Source of the DNA: Rhizobium sp. WYJ-E13
Lineage (GTDB): Bacteria > Pseudomonadota > Alphaproteobacteria > Rhizobiales > Rhizobiaceae
NCBI RefSeq assembly: GCF_018987265.1
Contig: NZ_CP076854.1
Location: forward strand, 2,085,668 to 2,149,667
DNA length: 64,000 nt
Direction: 5' to 3'
Made by a program: the position numbers and the translations under genes. This document shows positions 52,681 through 60,532 of this stretch, one piece after another (the first letter of the stretch is position 1; each line of letters begins with the position of its first letter). The notes beneath the pieces were generated by a model. The model did not search any database, was not told the origin of the DNA, and was given only the letters and a program-made list of their open reading frames with translations.

Positions 52681-53943
52681 ATGTCAGCATTCACCGAGCT
52701 TGCTTTGCTTGCCGAAGACCTTCAGCGGTCATCGGCAGGCGTCAACAGCTACCACGACCGGTCGATGACCCCGGCGCAGACCTTTGCGGCGATCAAACCG
52801 CATCTGCGCGATTTCGGGATTACCCGCGTCGGGCTGCTGACGGGGCTCGACGTGCTGAACATTCCGGTTGCCTTCGCCACACGGCCGAACAGCCACACGC
52901 TGTCGGTCTTCCAGGGCAAGGGCATCGACAAGGAAGCGGCGATGACCTCGGCCGCCATGGAGGCGATCGAGACCCGCATTGCCGAAATTGCGCCTGCCGA
53001 CCTGACACTCGCCAGCCTCGAGACCATGAAGGCGGAACGGGCCGCGATCATCGACCTCGACAGCGTGGCGCGTTGCGTGCCCGACGAGATCGGCAACGCT
53101 CAGATCCCCTGGTGTTCCGGCCTCGACCTCCTCTCGGGCAGCACCAGTTTCGTGCCCTGGTGGCTGGTCGGCCTCGACCATCGAGGCGCCCGCCCGCCGG
53201 GCTTCGAACAGTCGAGCGACGGCCTTGCGTCGGGCAATACGCCGGCTGAAGCAGTGCTGCACGGGCTCTGCGAACTCGTCGAGCGCGATGCCTGGGCTCT
53301 CACCCAGCTCAAATCCCCCGAACAGCTCAAGCAGAGCAGAGTCGATCCGCTCGCCTTCGGCGATGCCGTCATCGACGTCATGGTCGATCGCATCCGCCAG
53401 GCCGGCATGCGCCTGCTCCTGATCGACATGACCACCGATATCGGTGTGTCTGCCTTTCTCGCCATCATCATTCCCGGCAATCTCTCCGATCGCGTCGATG
53501 CCCGCTGGGCTCAGGTCTGCGGCGGTTGCGGCTGCCATCCCGATCCGGTACGTGCGGCTCTTCGCGCCATCACCGAGGCCGCCCAGAGCCGGTTGACCGC
53601 CATTGCCGGCAGCCGTGACGATTTCTCGCCGAGGATCTACCAGCGAATCGACCGCAGCGCCGGCATGCGCCAGGTCGTCGATCTCTGCAGCAATGATGCT
53701 GCGCTGAAACCATTCCCCATGCGCCCGCAACGTCCGATGACGATCCAGGATACGATCCGCCACATTGCCGGCCGGCTGAGGGCCGCGGGCATCAGTCAGA
53801 TCGTCGCCGTGCCGCTGCCGCATCCGACCCTTCCGGTTTCCGTCGTGCGCGTGATCGTGCCGGGCCTCGAGGTCGATATCAGCGGCCAGTACATCCAGCT
53901 TGGTCTGCGCGCCGTCAACGTCATCAGGGAGGCCGCGGCATGA
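52681..53943 (+). CDS. YcaO-domain enzyme (TfuA-associated type)
   Basis: A 420-aa YcaO ATP-dependent amide-activating enzyme. The ATP/Mg motifs are present: SAAMEAIETR (S90, E94, E97), HGLCELVERDA (E198, E201, R202) and ITEAAQSRLTAIAG (E299, Q302, R304). VCGGCGCHPDPVRAAL precedes the last motif. The C-terminus lacks the Pro-rich tail of azoline cyclodehydratases. Known YcaO-TfuA pairs convert peptide backbone amides to thioamides (archaeal McrA) and occur in trifolitoxin-type loci. It overlaps tfuA by 4 bp and follows the 47-aa peptide. The target is probably that peptide, but a protein target is also possible. Confidence 0.9.
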   Translation: MSAFTELALLAEDLQRSSAGVNSYHDRSMTPAQTFAAIKPHLRDFGITRVGLLTGLDVLNIPVAFATRPNSHTLSVFQGKGIDKEAAMTSAAMEAIETRIAEIAPADLTLASLETMKAERAAIIDLDSVARCVPDEIGNAQIPWCSGLDLLSGSTSFVPWWLVGLDHRGARPPGFEQSSDGLASGNTPAEAVLHGLCELVERDAWALTQLKSPEQLKQSRVDPLAFGDAVIDVMVDRIRQAGMRLLLIDMTTDIGVSAFLAIIIPGNLSDRVDARWAQVCGGCGCHPDPVRAALRAITEAAQSRLTAIAGSRDDFSPRIYQRIDRSAGMRQVVDLCSNDAALKPFPMRPQRPMTIQDTIRHIAGRLRAAGISQIVAVPLPHPTLPVSVVRVIVPGLEVDISGQYIQLGLRAVNVIREAAA

Positions 53944-54686
53944 AGATCCTCTTCGTCGGTCCGAGCCTTGCAAGCGAAATCGCCGAGGCGCGCAAGCAGC
54001 ATCCCGATATCGATTTCCGCCCGCCCGCAGCCTGCGGCGACATTTTGAGAGCCGTGCATGAGGGGGCGAGCGCAATCGGCCTGATCGACGGCTATTTCGG
54101 CGATCTGCCGTCCGTCTGGCACAAAGAAATCCTCTTTGCGCTGGAAAAGGGCATTGCCGTTGCCGGCGGCTCCAGCATGGGCGCGCTGCGCGCTGCCGAA
54201 TGTTCCGCTTTCGGCATGGTCGGCATCGGCTCGATCTTCGACGATTACGAATCCGGCGAGCTCGTCGATGACGAAGCCGTGGCGCTCGTCCATGCGCCGC
54301 AGGAACTCGGCTGGCTGCCGCTTTCCGTCCCGTGGGTCGATTTCGAGCCGACGATCGAAGGCCTCCATGCCAGGGGCGAGATTTCCGTCAGCGAGCGCAA
54401 GAAGCTGCTGCTCGCCGGCCGCTTCCTGCATTTTTCCGAGCGGACCTACGCCAAGGTGATCGACGAGTGTCACTTCGCCCGCAAGCCGCGGCGCGACCAG
54501 ATCCTGGCAACGATCCGCGCCAATCGCGTTGAACGCAAGCGAACCGACGCACGGCTCGTGCTGGAATGGCTGGAAAAGGGAGTCTTTGCGTCAACAAGGC
54601 GTGACTGGCGCTTTGCGGCAACCTCGCATTGGGAGCTGCTGCAGGCCGAAGTCACGCAGCAGACGCCGCCTGTAACGCTCGAATAA
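53940..54686 (+). CDS. tfuA: TfuA-like protein
   Basis: A 248-aa TfuA protein: ILFVGPSLASEIAEARKQHP, IGLIDGYFGDLPSVWHKEIL, FALEKGIAVAGGSSMGALRA, AECSAFGMVGIGSIFDDYES. TfuA partners YcaO enzymes and is thought to supply or position sulfur in thioamide formation. The start overlaps the ycaO stop (ATGA), so the two are translated as a unit. The C-terminal ~90 residues are helical and charged. Confidence 0.9.
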   Translation: MKILFVGPSLASEIAEARKQHPDIDFRPPAACGDILRAVHEGASAIGLIDGYFGDLPSVWHKEILFALEKGIAVAGGSSMGALRAAECSAFGMVGIGSIFDDYESGELVDDEAVALVHAPQELGWLPLSVPWVDFEPTIEGLHARGEISVSERKKLLLAGRFLHFSERTYAKVIDECHFARKPRRDQILATIRANRVERKRTDARLVLEWLEKGVFASTRRDWRFAATSHWELLQAEVTQQTPPVTLE

Positions 54687-54745
54687 CGGTTCCGCGCCGA
54701 AGATATCCTCCGTGGGGATTTTAATGATCGTCGAGGGCGGAAACA

Positions 54746-55012
54746 ATGTTCGAAAAAAGGGACCAGGGTGCAGGCAGAGAATACGCAAGACTCTTCCGGC
54801 TGCTGTCGGCAGCCAAGGACGAGGCTGAAAAACTTCAGCTGCGCAATCTCATGCACCTGACAAACATGGCGCTGCTGCAGGTCGTCATCGATTGGGACGG
54901 CATCGATCCGGATAGGGAACTCGATGCGAACCTCGAAAGACTCGTCGGCAGCAAAGCCAAGATCGCAATGAAGGACGCTGGCGAAAATCTGATCGTGATC
55001 GAACGCCATTAA
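54746..55012 (+). CDS. 88-aa protein of unknown function after tfuA
   Basis: An 88-aa mostly helical protein: REYARLFRLLSAAKDEAEKL, QLRNLMHLTNMALLQVVIDW, then DRELDANLERLVGSKAKIAM. No family is recognised. The ribosome site GAGGGCGGAAAC precedes the ATG, 59 bp after tfuA, on the same strand, so it may belong to the peptide locus. It ends close to the convergent XRE regulator. No Cys and no signal peptide. Confidence 0.6.
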   Translation: MFEKRDQGAGREYARLFRLLSAAKDEAEKLQLRNLMHLTNMALLQVVIDWDGIDPDRELDANLERLVGSKAKIAMKDAGENLIVIERH

Positions 55013-55057
55013 GCCCGATGCGGGTGCGACTGATCGCTAAATATTCAGGCCGACGTT

Positions 55058-55465
55058 TTATTCCGCGGCGTCGGCGTCCATCTGCTCGGTGCTGGCGATT
55101 GCCTGGACGAGCTTGAGGATTTTCTTGCGAAGCTGCTCGTTCTTGATCGAGAAGAAGGCAGCGTTGAGCTGGACGCCTTCACGCGAAATGACGAATTCTT
55201 CGCTCGGAGCGGGATTATCGTTTGCGTTGGCGGCGGGCGGCGTCAGGTCGTCGAAGAAGGTTCTGACATCGACGCTGAGCGCGCCGGCGATTTCGACGAG
55301 CATGCTGGCGGAGACGCGGTTGGAGCCTTTTTCGTATTTCTGGATCTGCTGGAAGGTCACGCCAACACGATCGCCCAGTTCCGTCTGAGAAACCTTTCTC
55401 AGCAGTCGCTGTATGCGGATCGTCTTGCCGACGTGAACGTCCACGGAATGCGGTTCTTCTTTCAT
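55058..55465 (-). CDS. XRE-family transcriptional regulator (PraR/PhrR-like)
   Basis: A 135-aa regulator. Residues ~12-68 are a Cro/CI helix-turn-helix (GKTIRIQRLLRKVSQTELGD, RVGVTFQQIQKYEKGSNRVS, ASMLVEIAGALSVDVRTFFD). The C-terminal part (QLRKKILKLVQAIASTEQMD) fits the small XRE regulators of rhizobia such as PraR/PhrR. It has a GGAGGGAATATC-type upstream region and a ~220-bp promoter region. It is convergent with the 88-aa gene; whether it controls the peptide locus is unknown. Confidence 0.85.
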   Translation of the reverse strand: MKEEPHSVDVHVGKTIRIQRLLRKVSQTELGDRVGVTFQQIQKYEKGSNRVSASMLVEIAGALSVDVRTFFDDLTPPAANANDNPAPSEEFVISREGVQLNAAFFSIKNEQLRKKILKLVQAIASTEQMDADAAE

Positions 55466-55685
55466 CTGATATTCCCTCCTGCGAAAACCGGCCCGACAAC
55501 TTACACGGCCGGCAGTAACAACTTTTAGCCGAGTTAGTTCAACCTAGCAATTGTTTGGATGTAGTTTCGGCTGAGCCAAAACATCGCGCTATCCGAGAGC
55601 CCCTACGGATTGCACGTGGCGACGGATCACCGGAGTTGAAAATCCTGCAGAATTCGCCTCTGGGGCGCACAGCTACAGGAAGAGT

Positions 55686-56510
55686 TCAAAGTTTCCACAG
55701 CCGCTGTGCATTGCCGTAAAGGAGCTTCGAACGCTCCGTTTGGGCCGTGCCCGACAGCACGGCCCGCGTCGCCGCGACCCAGGTGGAAAGGCCGTTCGCC
55801 AGCGTGCAGACAGGCCAGTCGCTGCCCCAGACCACACGATCCCAGCCGAAGCTCGATATGACATGCTCGATATAGGGACGCAGATTTTCCGCCGTCCAGC
55901 TTGCCGGATCGGCATTGGTGACAATGCCGGAAATCTTGGCGGTGACATTCGGTCGCCGGGCGATTTCGGCAATGCCGCGGCTCCAGGGCTCGAAGGTGTT
56001 CGACTTGATATCCGGATTGCCGCAATGATCGAGCACGAACTGCACGTCGGGCGCGGCGTCGGCGAGCGCCACGACCTTGCTCACCTGATGCGGCAGCGTG
56101 CAGAGGTCGAAGGTCAGGCCGGTGCCGGAAAGCCTTCTGACATTCTCGCGGAAGAGCGCGCCTTCCGAAACATCATCAGGCACCACATGCAGCACGCGCC
56201 GGAAGCCCTTGACGAAGGGATCGGCTTTCTGGCGCTCCAGATAGGCGGCAAAGCCATCTTCTTCCGGCCGGCAGGAGACGATCGCGCCGGCGACCAGATC
56301 GCCGAGGCGGCTGATATAATCGGTCTCGGCCTGCATGATGACCGGATCGACATCCACCTCCATGTGCAGCACTTTGGTGATGCCGCAGCGTTTGGCTTCG
56401 GTCGCGTAGGTCTCGTAGAGAAAATCGCGGTCGAGATCAGGCACATTGGCAAGCCAGGGATAGTTCAGCGCCGACCGGTCGATGACGTGCAGATGGGTGT
56501 CGATGAACAC
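55686..56510 (-). CDS. amidohydrolase, L-fuconolactonase-type
   Basis: A 274-aa metal-dependent hydrolase of the amidohydrolase-2 family. FIDTHLHVIDRSALNYPWL gives the HxH motif, ITKVLHMEVDVDP, LHVVPDDVSEGAL, LDHCGNPDI and VVWGSDWPVCTL give the further His/Asp ligands. This layout fits sugar lactonases such as L-fuconolactonase. GTG 56510 was chosen: GGAGGAG lies seven bases upstream; the longer TTG start would use that site as coding sequence. It sits beside an SDR and an L-fuconate dehydratase, which supports a role in the oxidative L-fucose pathway. Confidence 0.82.
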   Translation of the reverse strand: MFIDTHLHVIDRSALNYPWLANVPDLDRDFLYETYATEAKRCGITKVLHMEVDVDPVIMQAETDYISRLGDLVAGAIVSCRPEEDGFAAYLERQKADPFVKGFRRVLHVVPDDVSEGALFRENVRRLSGTGLTFDLCTLPHQVSKVVALADAAPDVQFVLDHCGNPDIKSNTFEPWSRGIAEIARRPNVTAKISGIVTNADPASWTAENLRPYIEHVISSFGWDRVVWGSDWPVCTLANGLSTWVAATRAVLSGTAQTERSKLLYGNAQRLWKL

Positions 56511-56586
56511 GCTCTTCTCCTCCAAAGAGTGGGTGGCAGGAACCTATCTTTGGTGAATGAATTGTTCAAATAGAAATTCTGCGATC

Positions 56587-57372
56587 TTAACCCGGCATGA
56601 CGATCGTAGCACCGGCAAGCGCGGAAAGCTCGGACGCCGTCTTCTGCACCATTGATATCGCCTGGGTGATATCGGGTGCCGCCGGCGCATTGACGAGGGC
56701 GATGTAGGGGCAGGTCAGCGCCGCAATGCCGCGTCCGTCCGGCCCCAGAACCGGCGCCGAGAGATTATAGACACCGGCCGTCTGGACGCTTGCCATCATC
56801 TCATAGCCACGCTCACGGATCTGGTTCAGCCGCTCGTGGAATTCCGGGCCGAGATCGACCTCCTCGCGGCTGCGCACATGCTCCGAGATCATCATCTCGC
56901 GCTCCTCGTCGCTGCGGAAGGCAAGCAGCACATGGCCGGAGCCGGTATCGAACAGGCTGATATGGGAACCGACGCGGATCGACAGGCCCCAATAGTCCGG
57001 CGCCTCCTGCTGGGCGATGACGACGGCAGCACCCCTGTCGAAGACCGCCAGATGGTTTGCCTGGCGGGAGCGCTGGGCGAGATCGCGCATCAGCGGCGTC
57101 GCATAGGAGGCGAGCCGGCGCACCGGCGCATGCAGCTGTGCCAGGCCGAAGAGCTTCAGGGTCAGCGAATAACGGTCGCCATCGAGCCGAGTCACGTAAC
57201 CGCGCTTCACGAGGCGGTCGAGCATGCGGTAGAATTCGTTCGGGCTGCGCTCCAGCCGCTTGGCGATTTCCGCCTGCGTCAGGCCGCTATCGACACCAGC
57301 CAGAAGTTCGAGAATATCGAGACCCTTGTCGAGCGCCGGAGCGCGATAGCGATCTGACTCTTCGGTCTCCAT
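56587..57372 (-). CDS. IclR-family transcriptional regulator
   Basis: A 261-aa regulator. The N-terminal winged helix (LDKGLDILELLAGVDSGLTQ, AEIAKRLERSPNEFYRMLDR, LVKRGYVTR) is followed by the IclR effector domain (LFDTGSGHVLLAFRSDEERE, GYEMMASVQTAGVYNLSAPV, IAALTCPYIAL). The ATG has GGAGGGAAG directly upstream. It is divergent from the small ORF-SDR-dehydratase genes and is the likely regulator of the fucose cluster; an inverted repeat sits in the shared region. Confidence 0.9.
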   Translation of the reverse strand: METEESDRYRAPALDKGLDILELLAGVDSGLTQAEIAKRLERSPNEFYRMLDRLVKRGYVTRLDGDRYSLTLKLFGLAQLHAPVRRLASYATPLMRDLAQRSRQANHLAVFDRGAAVVIAQQEAPDYWGLSIRVGSHISLFDTGSGHVLLAFRSDEEREMMISEHVRSREEVDLGPEFHERLNQIRERGYEMMASVQTAGVYNLSAPVLGPDGRGIAALTCPYIALVNAPAAPDITQAISMVQKTASELSALAGATIVMPG

Positions 57373-57456
57373 TCTTCCCTCCTGTGAATATCATTCTGCA
57401 TATACGCAGACAGGCGGACGGAAAAGAAAAAGTTCGCGCTTGACCCTGAAGCTATC

Positions 57457-57478
57457 GTCTGTTTGTCTATAAACAGAC
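57457..57478. promoter_or_regulatory. inverted repeat overlapping a possible -10, IclR operator candidate
   Basis: GTCTGTTT-GTCTAT-AAACAGAC is a perfect 8-bp inverted repeat with a 6-bp spacer. A second overlapping repeat, TTTGTCT-N6-AGACAAA, covers 57462-57481. TATAAA lies inside. It sits between the divergent iclR and the small ORF. Confidence 0.5.
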
Positions 57479-57592
57479 AAATCAAGTCTGAAGACATCGC
57501 TCGGCATGGTTCTCACGCCGGACGACCGAAATTCCCAAAAAAAACTCGCCAAGGCGAGATCAAAATAAGATGACGGGAGAGGGAGGAAAGCC

Positions 57593-57742
57593 ATGCAGCG
57601 CATGGATATCGTGATTGCCTGCATAAAACCGCCTTTGCCGATGAGGCAGATGGTCGAGCACGGCCTTTATCCCGACCGATCCTTTTCCAGTATTTTCAGC
57701 ACCGCCGCCAGCGCGAGCAACCCCGAAGAGGCCATGACATGA
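57593..57742 (+). CDS. 49-aa small ORF coupled to the SDR gene
   Basis: A 49-aa frame: MQRMDIVIACIKPPLPMRQM, then VEHGLYPDRSFSSIFSTA and SNPEEAMT. It has a textbook ribosome site (GGGAGGAAAGCC-ATG), and its stop overlaps the SDR start (ATGACATGACA), so ribosomes that finish it could re-initiate at the SDR gene. I see no family match. It may be a small structural protein, a remnant of a lost gene or a leader that couples translation. The SDR gene itself has only weak Shine-Dalgarno sequence, which favours coupling. Confidence 0.5.
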   Translation: MQRMDIVIACIKPPLPMRQMVEHGLYPDRSFSSIFSTAASASNPEEAMT

Positions 57743-58473
57743 CAAGCAATCTTTCCGGCAAAACCGTTCTCATCACCGCTGCCGGTCAAGGCATCGGCCG
57801 CGCGACCGCGCTTGCCTTCGCCGCTGCCGGCGCCAAGGTGCACGCGACCGACATCAATACCGACGCGCTGGCGACCTTGGCCGCGGAGAGCAAGGTTTCC
57901 ACTCACAAGCTGAACGTGCTTGAAGACGAGGCGGTCAAGGCGCTGGTGGCAGAGATCGGCGCCGTCGACGTGCTCTTCAACTGCGCCGGCACCGTCCATA
58001 ACGGCTCCGTGCTCGACATGAAGGATGCCGATCTGGAATTTGCCTTCGATCTCAACGTCAAGGCGATGATCCGCACCATCCGCGCGGTGCTGCCGGGCAT
58101 GCTGGAGCGCAAGGATGGCGCGATCATCAACATGTCCTCGGTCGCATCCAGCATCAAAGGCGTGCCGAACCGCTTTGCCTATGGTGTGACCAAGGCAGCC
58201 GTGATCGGCCTTACCAAGTCGGTCGCTGCCGATTACGTGACGCAGGGCGTGCGCTGCAACTGCATCTGCCCCGGCACGGTGGAGAGCCCATCGCTGCAGG
58301 ACCGCATGCGCGCCCAAGGCGATTATGACACGGCGCGCGCCGCCTTCATCGCCCGCCAGCCGATGGGCCGCCTCGGCACACCCGAGGAGATTGCCGATCT
58401 CGCCGTCTATCTCGCCGGCGCCACCTACACATCCGGCCAAGCTTACGCCATCGACGGCGGCTGGACGATCTGA
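57739..58473 (+). CDS. SDR-family dehydrogenase, probably 2-keto-3-deoxy-L-fuconate dehydrogenase
   Basis: A 244-aa short-chain dehydrogenase: cofactor motif LITAAGQGIGRATALAFAAA, CAGTVHNGSV, catalytic NMSSVASS with Ser and YGVTKAAV with the YxxxK pair, and CICPGTVESPSL with the end motif YTSGQAYAIDGGWTI. Enzymes of this subgroup oxidise 2-keto-3-deoxy-L-fuconate to the 2,4-diketo form. Context (dehydratase and lactonase) supports this. The start overlaps the 49-aa ORF. Confidence 0.87.
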   Translation: MTSNLSGKTVLITAAGQGIGRATALAFAAAGAKVHATDINTDALATLAAESKVSTHKLNVLEDEAVKALVAEIGAVDVLFNCAGTVHNGSVLDMKDADLEFAFDLNVKAMIRTIRAVLPGMLERKDGAIINMSSVASSIKGVPNRFAYGVTKAAVIGLTKSVAADYVTQGVRCNCICPGTVESPSLQDRMRAQGDYDTARAAFIARQPMGRLGTPEEIADLAVYLAGATYTSGQAYAIDGGWTI

Positions 58474-58536
58474 CCTTTCGTACGGCCGGCTCGTTCGAAG
58501 GCAGGGATGCCGGCCGATCCAAACGGGAAGAAGACC

Positions 58537-59814
58537 ATGACCCGAATCACCGATATCAGCGTCTACGACCTTCGCTTTCCGACCTCGCAAAGCCTCGATG
58601 GTTCCGATGCGATGAACCCCGACCCGGATTATTCCGCCGCCTATGTGATCCTTGAAACCGACAGAGAAGGTCTCGCCGGTCATGGCCTGACCTTCACCAT
58701 CGGCCGCGGCAACGATATCTGCTGCGCGGCGATCGAAGCGATGCGCCACCTGGTCGTCGGCACCGAACTTTCCGAGGTGAAAGCCCATCCCGGCAAATAT
58801 TGGCGGCATCTGACCAGCGACAGCCAGCTTAGATGGATCGGGCCGGAAAAGGGCGCCATCCATCTTGCGACTGGCGCCATCGTCAATGCGGTGTGGGATC
58901 TCATTGCCAAGGAGGCCGGCAAGCCGGTCTGGCGCCTCGTTGCGGATATGCCGGCCGAGGAGATCGCCGATATCGTCGATTACCGCTACCTTACCGACGT
59001 GCTGACGCGCGACGAGGCGATCGCCATCCTGAAAAAGGCGGAAGCCGGCAAGGCCGCACGCATCGCCACGCTCGAGAAGGAAGGTTATGCCTGCTACACG
59101 ACCTCGGCCGGCTGGCTCGGCTACGAGGACGAGAAGCTGCGCCGCCTCTGCCGGGAGGCGATCGATGCCGGCTTCAACCATATCAAGATGAAGGTCGGCC
59201 GTGATCTTGAGGACGATATCCGCCGCCTGAGGATCGCCCGCGAGGTGATCGGCCCGGACCGTTACCTGATGATCGACGCCAACCAGGTCTGGGAGGTCGG
59301 CCAGGCGGTCGACTGGGTCAAACAGCTCTCCTTCGCCAAACCCTTCTTCATCGAGGAACCGACGAGCCCCGACGATGTCGCCGGCCACCGCAAGATCCGC
59401 CAGGGTATAACACCGGTGAAGGTCGCGACCGGCGAGATGTGCCAGAACCGCATCATGTTCAAGCAGTTCATCGCGGAAGGCGCGATCGATATCGTGCAGA
59501 TCGACTCCTGCCGCATGGGCGGGCTGAATGAAGTGCTGGCCGTCTTGTTGGTCGCTGCGAAATTCGGCCTGCCTGTCTGGCCGCATGCCGGTGGTGTCGG
59601 GCTCTGCGAATATGTGCAGCACCTGTCGATGATCGATTATGTGGCGGTATCGGGCACCAAGGACGGCCGCGTCATCGAATATGTCGACCACCTGCACGAA
59701 CACTTCCTCGATCCCTGCATCATCAAGGACGCCGCCTATATGCCGCCGACGCGGCCGGGCTTCTCGATCGAGATGAAACCGGCCTCGATTGCCGGCTACA
59801 CATTCCGCGGATAG
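58537..59814 (+). CDS. L-fuconate dehydratase
   Basis: A 425-aa enolase-superfamily (mandelate racemase subgroup) enzyme that dehydrates L-fuconate to 2-keto-3-deoxy-L-fuconate. DVYDLRFPTSQSLDGSDAMN-like N-terminal region (YDLRFPTSQSLDGSDAMNPD), HIKMKVGRD with the KxK base, MIDANQVW, FIEEPTSPDD and VATGEMCQNR for the Mg2+ ligands, and WPHAGGVGL with the His base are all present, as in the fuconate dehydratase group. ATG 58537 has GGGAAGAAG upstream. About 60 bp separate it from the SDR gene. Confidence 0.92.
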   Translation: MTRITDISVYDLRFPTSQSLDGSDAMNPDPDYSAAYVILETDREGLAGHGLTFTIGRGNDICCAAIEAMRHLVVGTELSEVKAHPGKYWRHLTSDSQLRWIGPEKGAIHLATGAIVNAVWDLIAKEAGKPVWRLVADMPAEEIADIVDYRYLTDVLTRDEAIAILKKAEAGKAARIATLEKEGYACYTTSAGWLGYEDEKLRRLCREAIDAGFNHIKMKVGRDLEDDIRRLRIAREVIGPDRYLMIDANQVWEVGQAVDWVKQLSFAKPFFIEEPTSPDDVAGHRKIRQGITPVKVATGEMCQNRIMFKQFIAEGAIDIVQIDSCRMGGLNEVLAVLLVAAKFGLPVWPHAGGVGLCEYVQHLSMIDYVAVSGTKDGRVIEYVDHLHEHFLDPCIIKDAAYMPPTRPGFSIEMKPASIAGYTFRG

Positions 59815-59825
59815 GGGACTTCTGA

Positions 59826-59864
59826 GAGGCTGGCTGTCCCCTCTCGCTGGGAATAGCCAGGCTC
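59826..59864 (+). terminator. imperfect stem-loop after L-fuconate dehydratase
   Basis: GAGGCTGGCT (59826-59835) pairs with AGCCAGGCTC (59855-59864), 9 of 10 or fewer strong pairs, followed by TTATCATT and no clean T-run. It could end the fucose transcript, but this is a weak call. Confidence 0.3.
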
Positions 59865-60532
59865 TTATCATTGCAAGAGGGCCTGAAATCCCTTATAAGT
59901 AAATACGAGGGGAGTGGTTCAAAAGAGCCTTCCTGCGGGCCATGGATAGCCTAATGAGCGTGTCTCTAATGCGCTGTTTTTTCTCACATCTTCGCTCGAT
60001 ACGGAATCAATGAAGCGGATTGATTCCGTTACCTCCGCGTTCGATTTTGGCACGATCGGCGTGCTGAAAATGGGTGAGCAGGAATTTCACTCGTCTCTGC
60101 TCCCTCACGCCGGCAAAATTACCCCAGGGAGAGAGCGTCATCCTCCGTCGTCAATGCCCACGCAGTCGCAGCGACCGGGTCCTTTCGCCTCGCAAAGCCA
60201 TGATCTTTCGCCGGCAAAGTTTGGGAATCGGTAATAGCTGATTCTTTCCAATGGGATGCGCTGGACCGCTCTGGCAGGATCAAAACGGTCGCGTCGCCAG
60301 TTTCACCCCAGAAATCATATGAGGGTGACACAGCTTCACCAGACACCGCGGATTTCTGTTAACGTACAGAGATATCAGGGGAAATTGTAATTCTTCTGTC
60401 GTAATCTGCCGATCAACGCCTCGCTCGCTAAGGTCTTGTTTCACCGGGGCACCTTGCCAGAATCGCTCCGATCAGTAATCGTCACGGATAAAAGGCCGTT
60501 TCTGGCGTTTTTCCGTGATGAAAGATTAGAGC
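59865..60532. other. intergenic region upstream of repA
   Basis: About 670 bp without a supportable gene. Short frames on both strands (for example near 60010-60234) have no ribosome site or family. AT content rises toward repA. It should hold the autoregulated repABC promoter, but I could not fix its position, and no third parS palindrome was seen here. Confidence 0.45.

Noticed and set aside
57667..59871. A 734-aa open frame on the minus strand
   Set aside because: It mirrors the SDR and L-fuconate dehydratase genes, whose catalytic motifs are intact on the plus strand.
60010..60234. A 74-aa open frame between the fucose cluster and repA
   Set aside because: No ribosome site, no recognisable domain, composition unlike a protein; left as non-coding.
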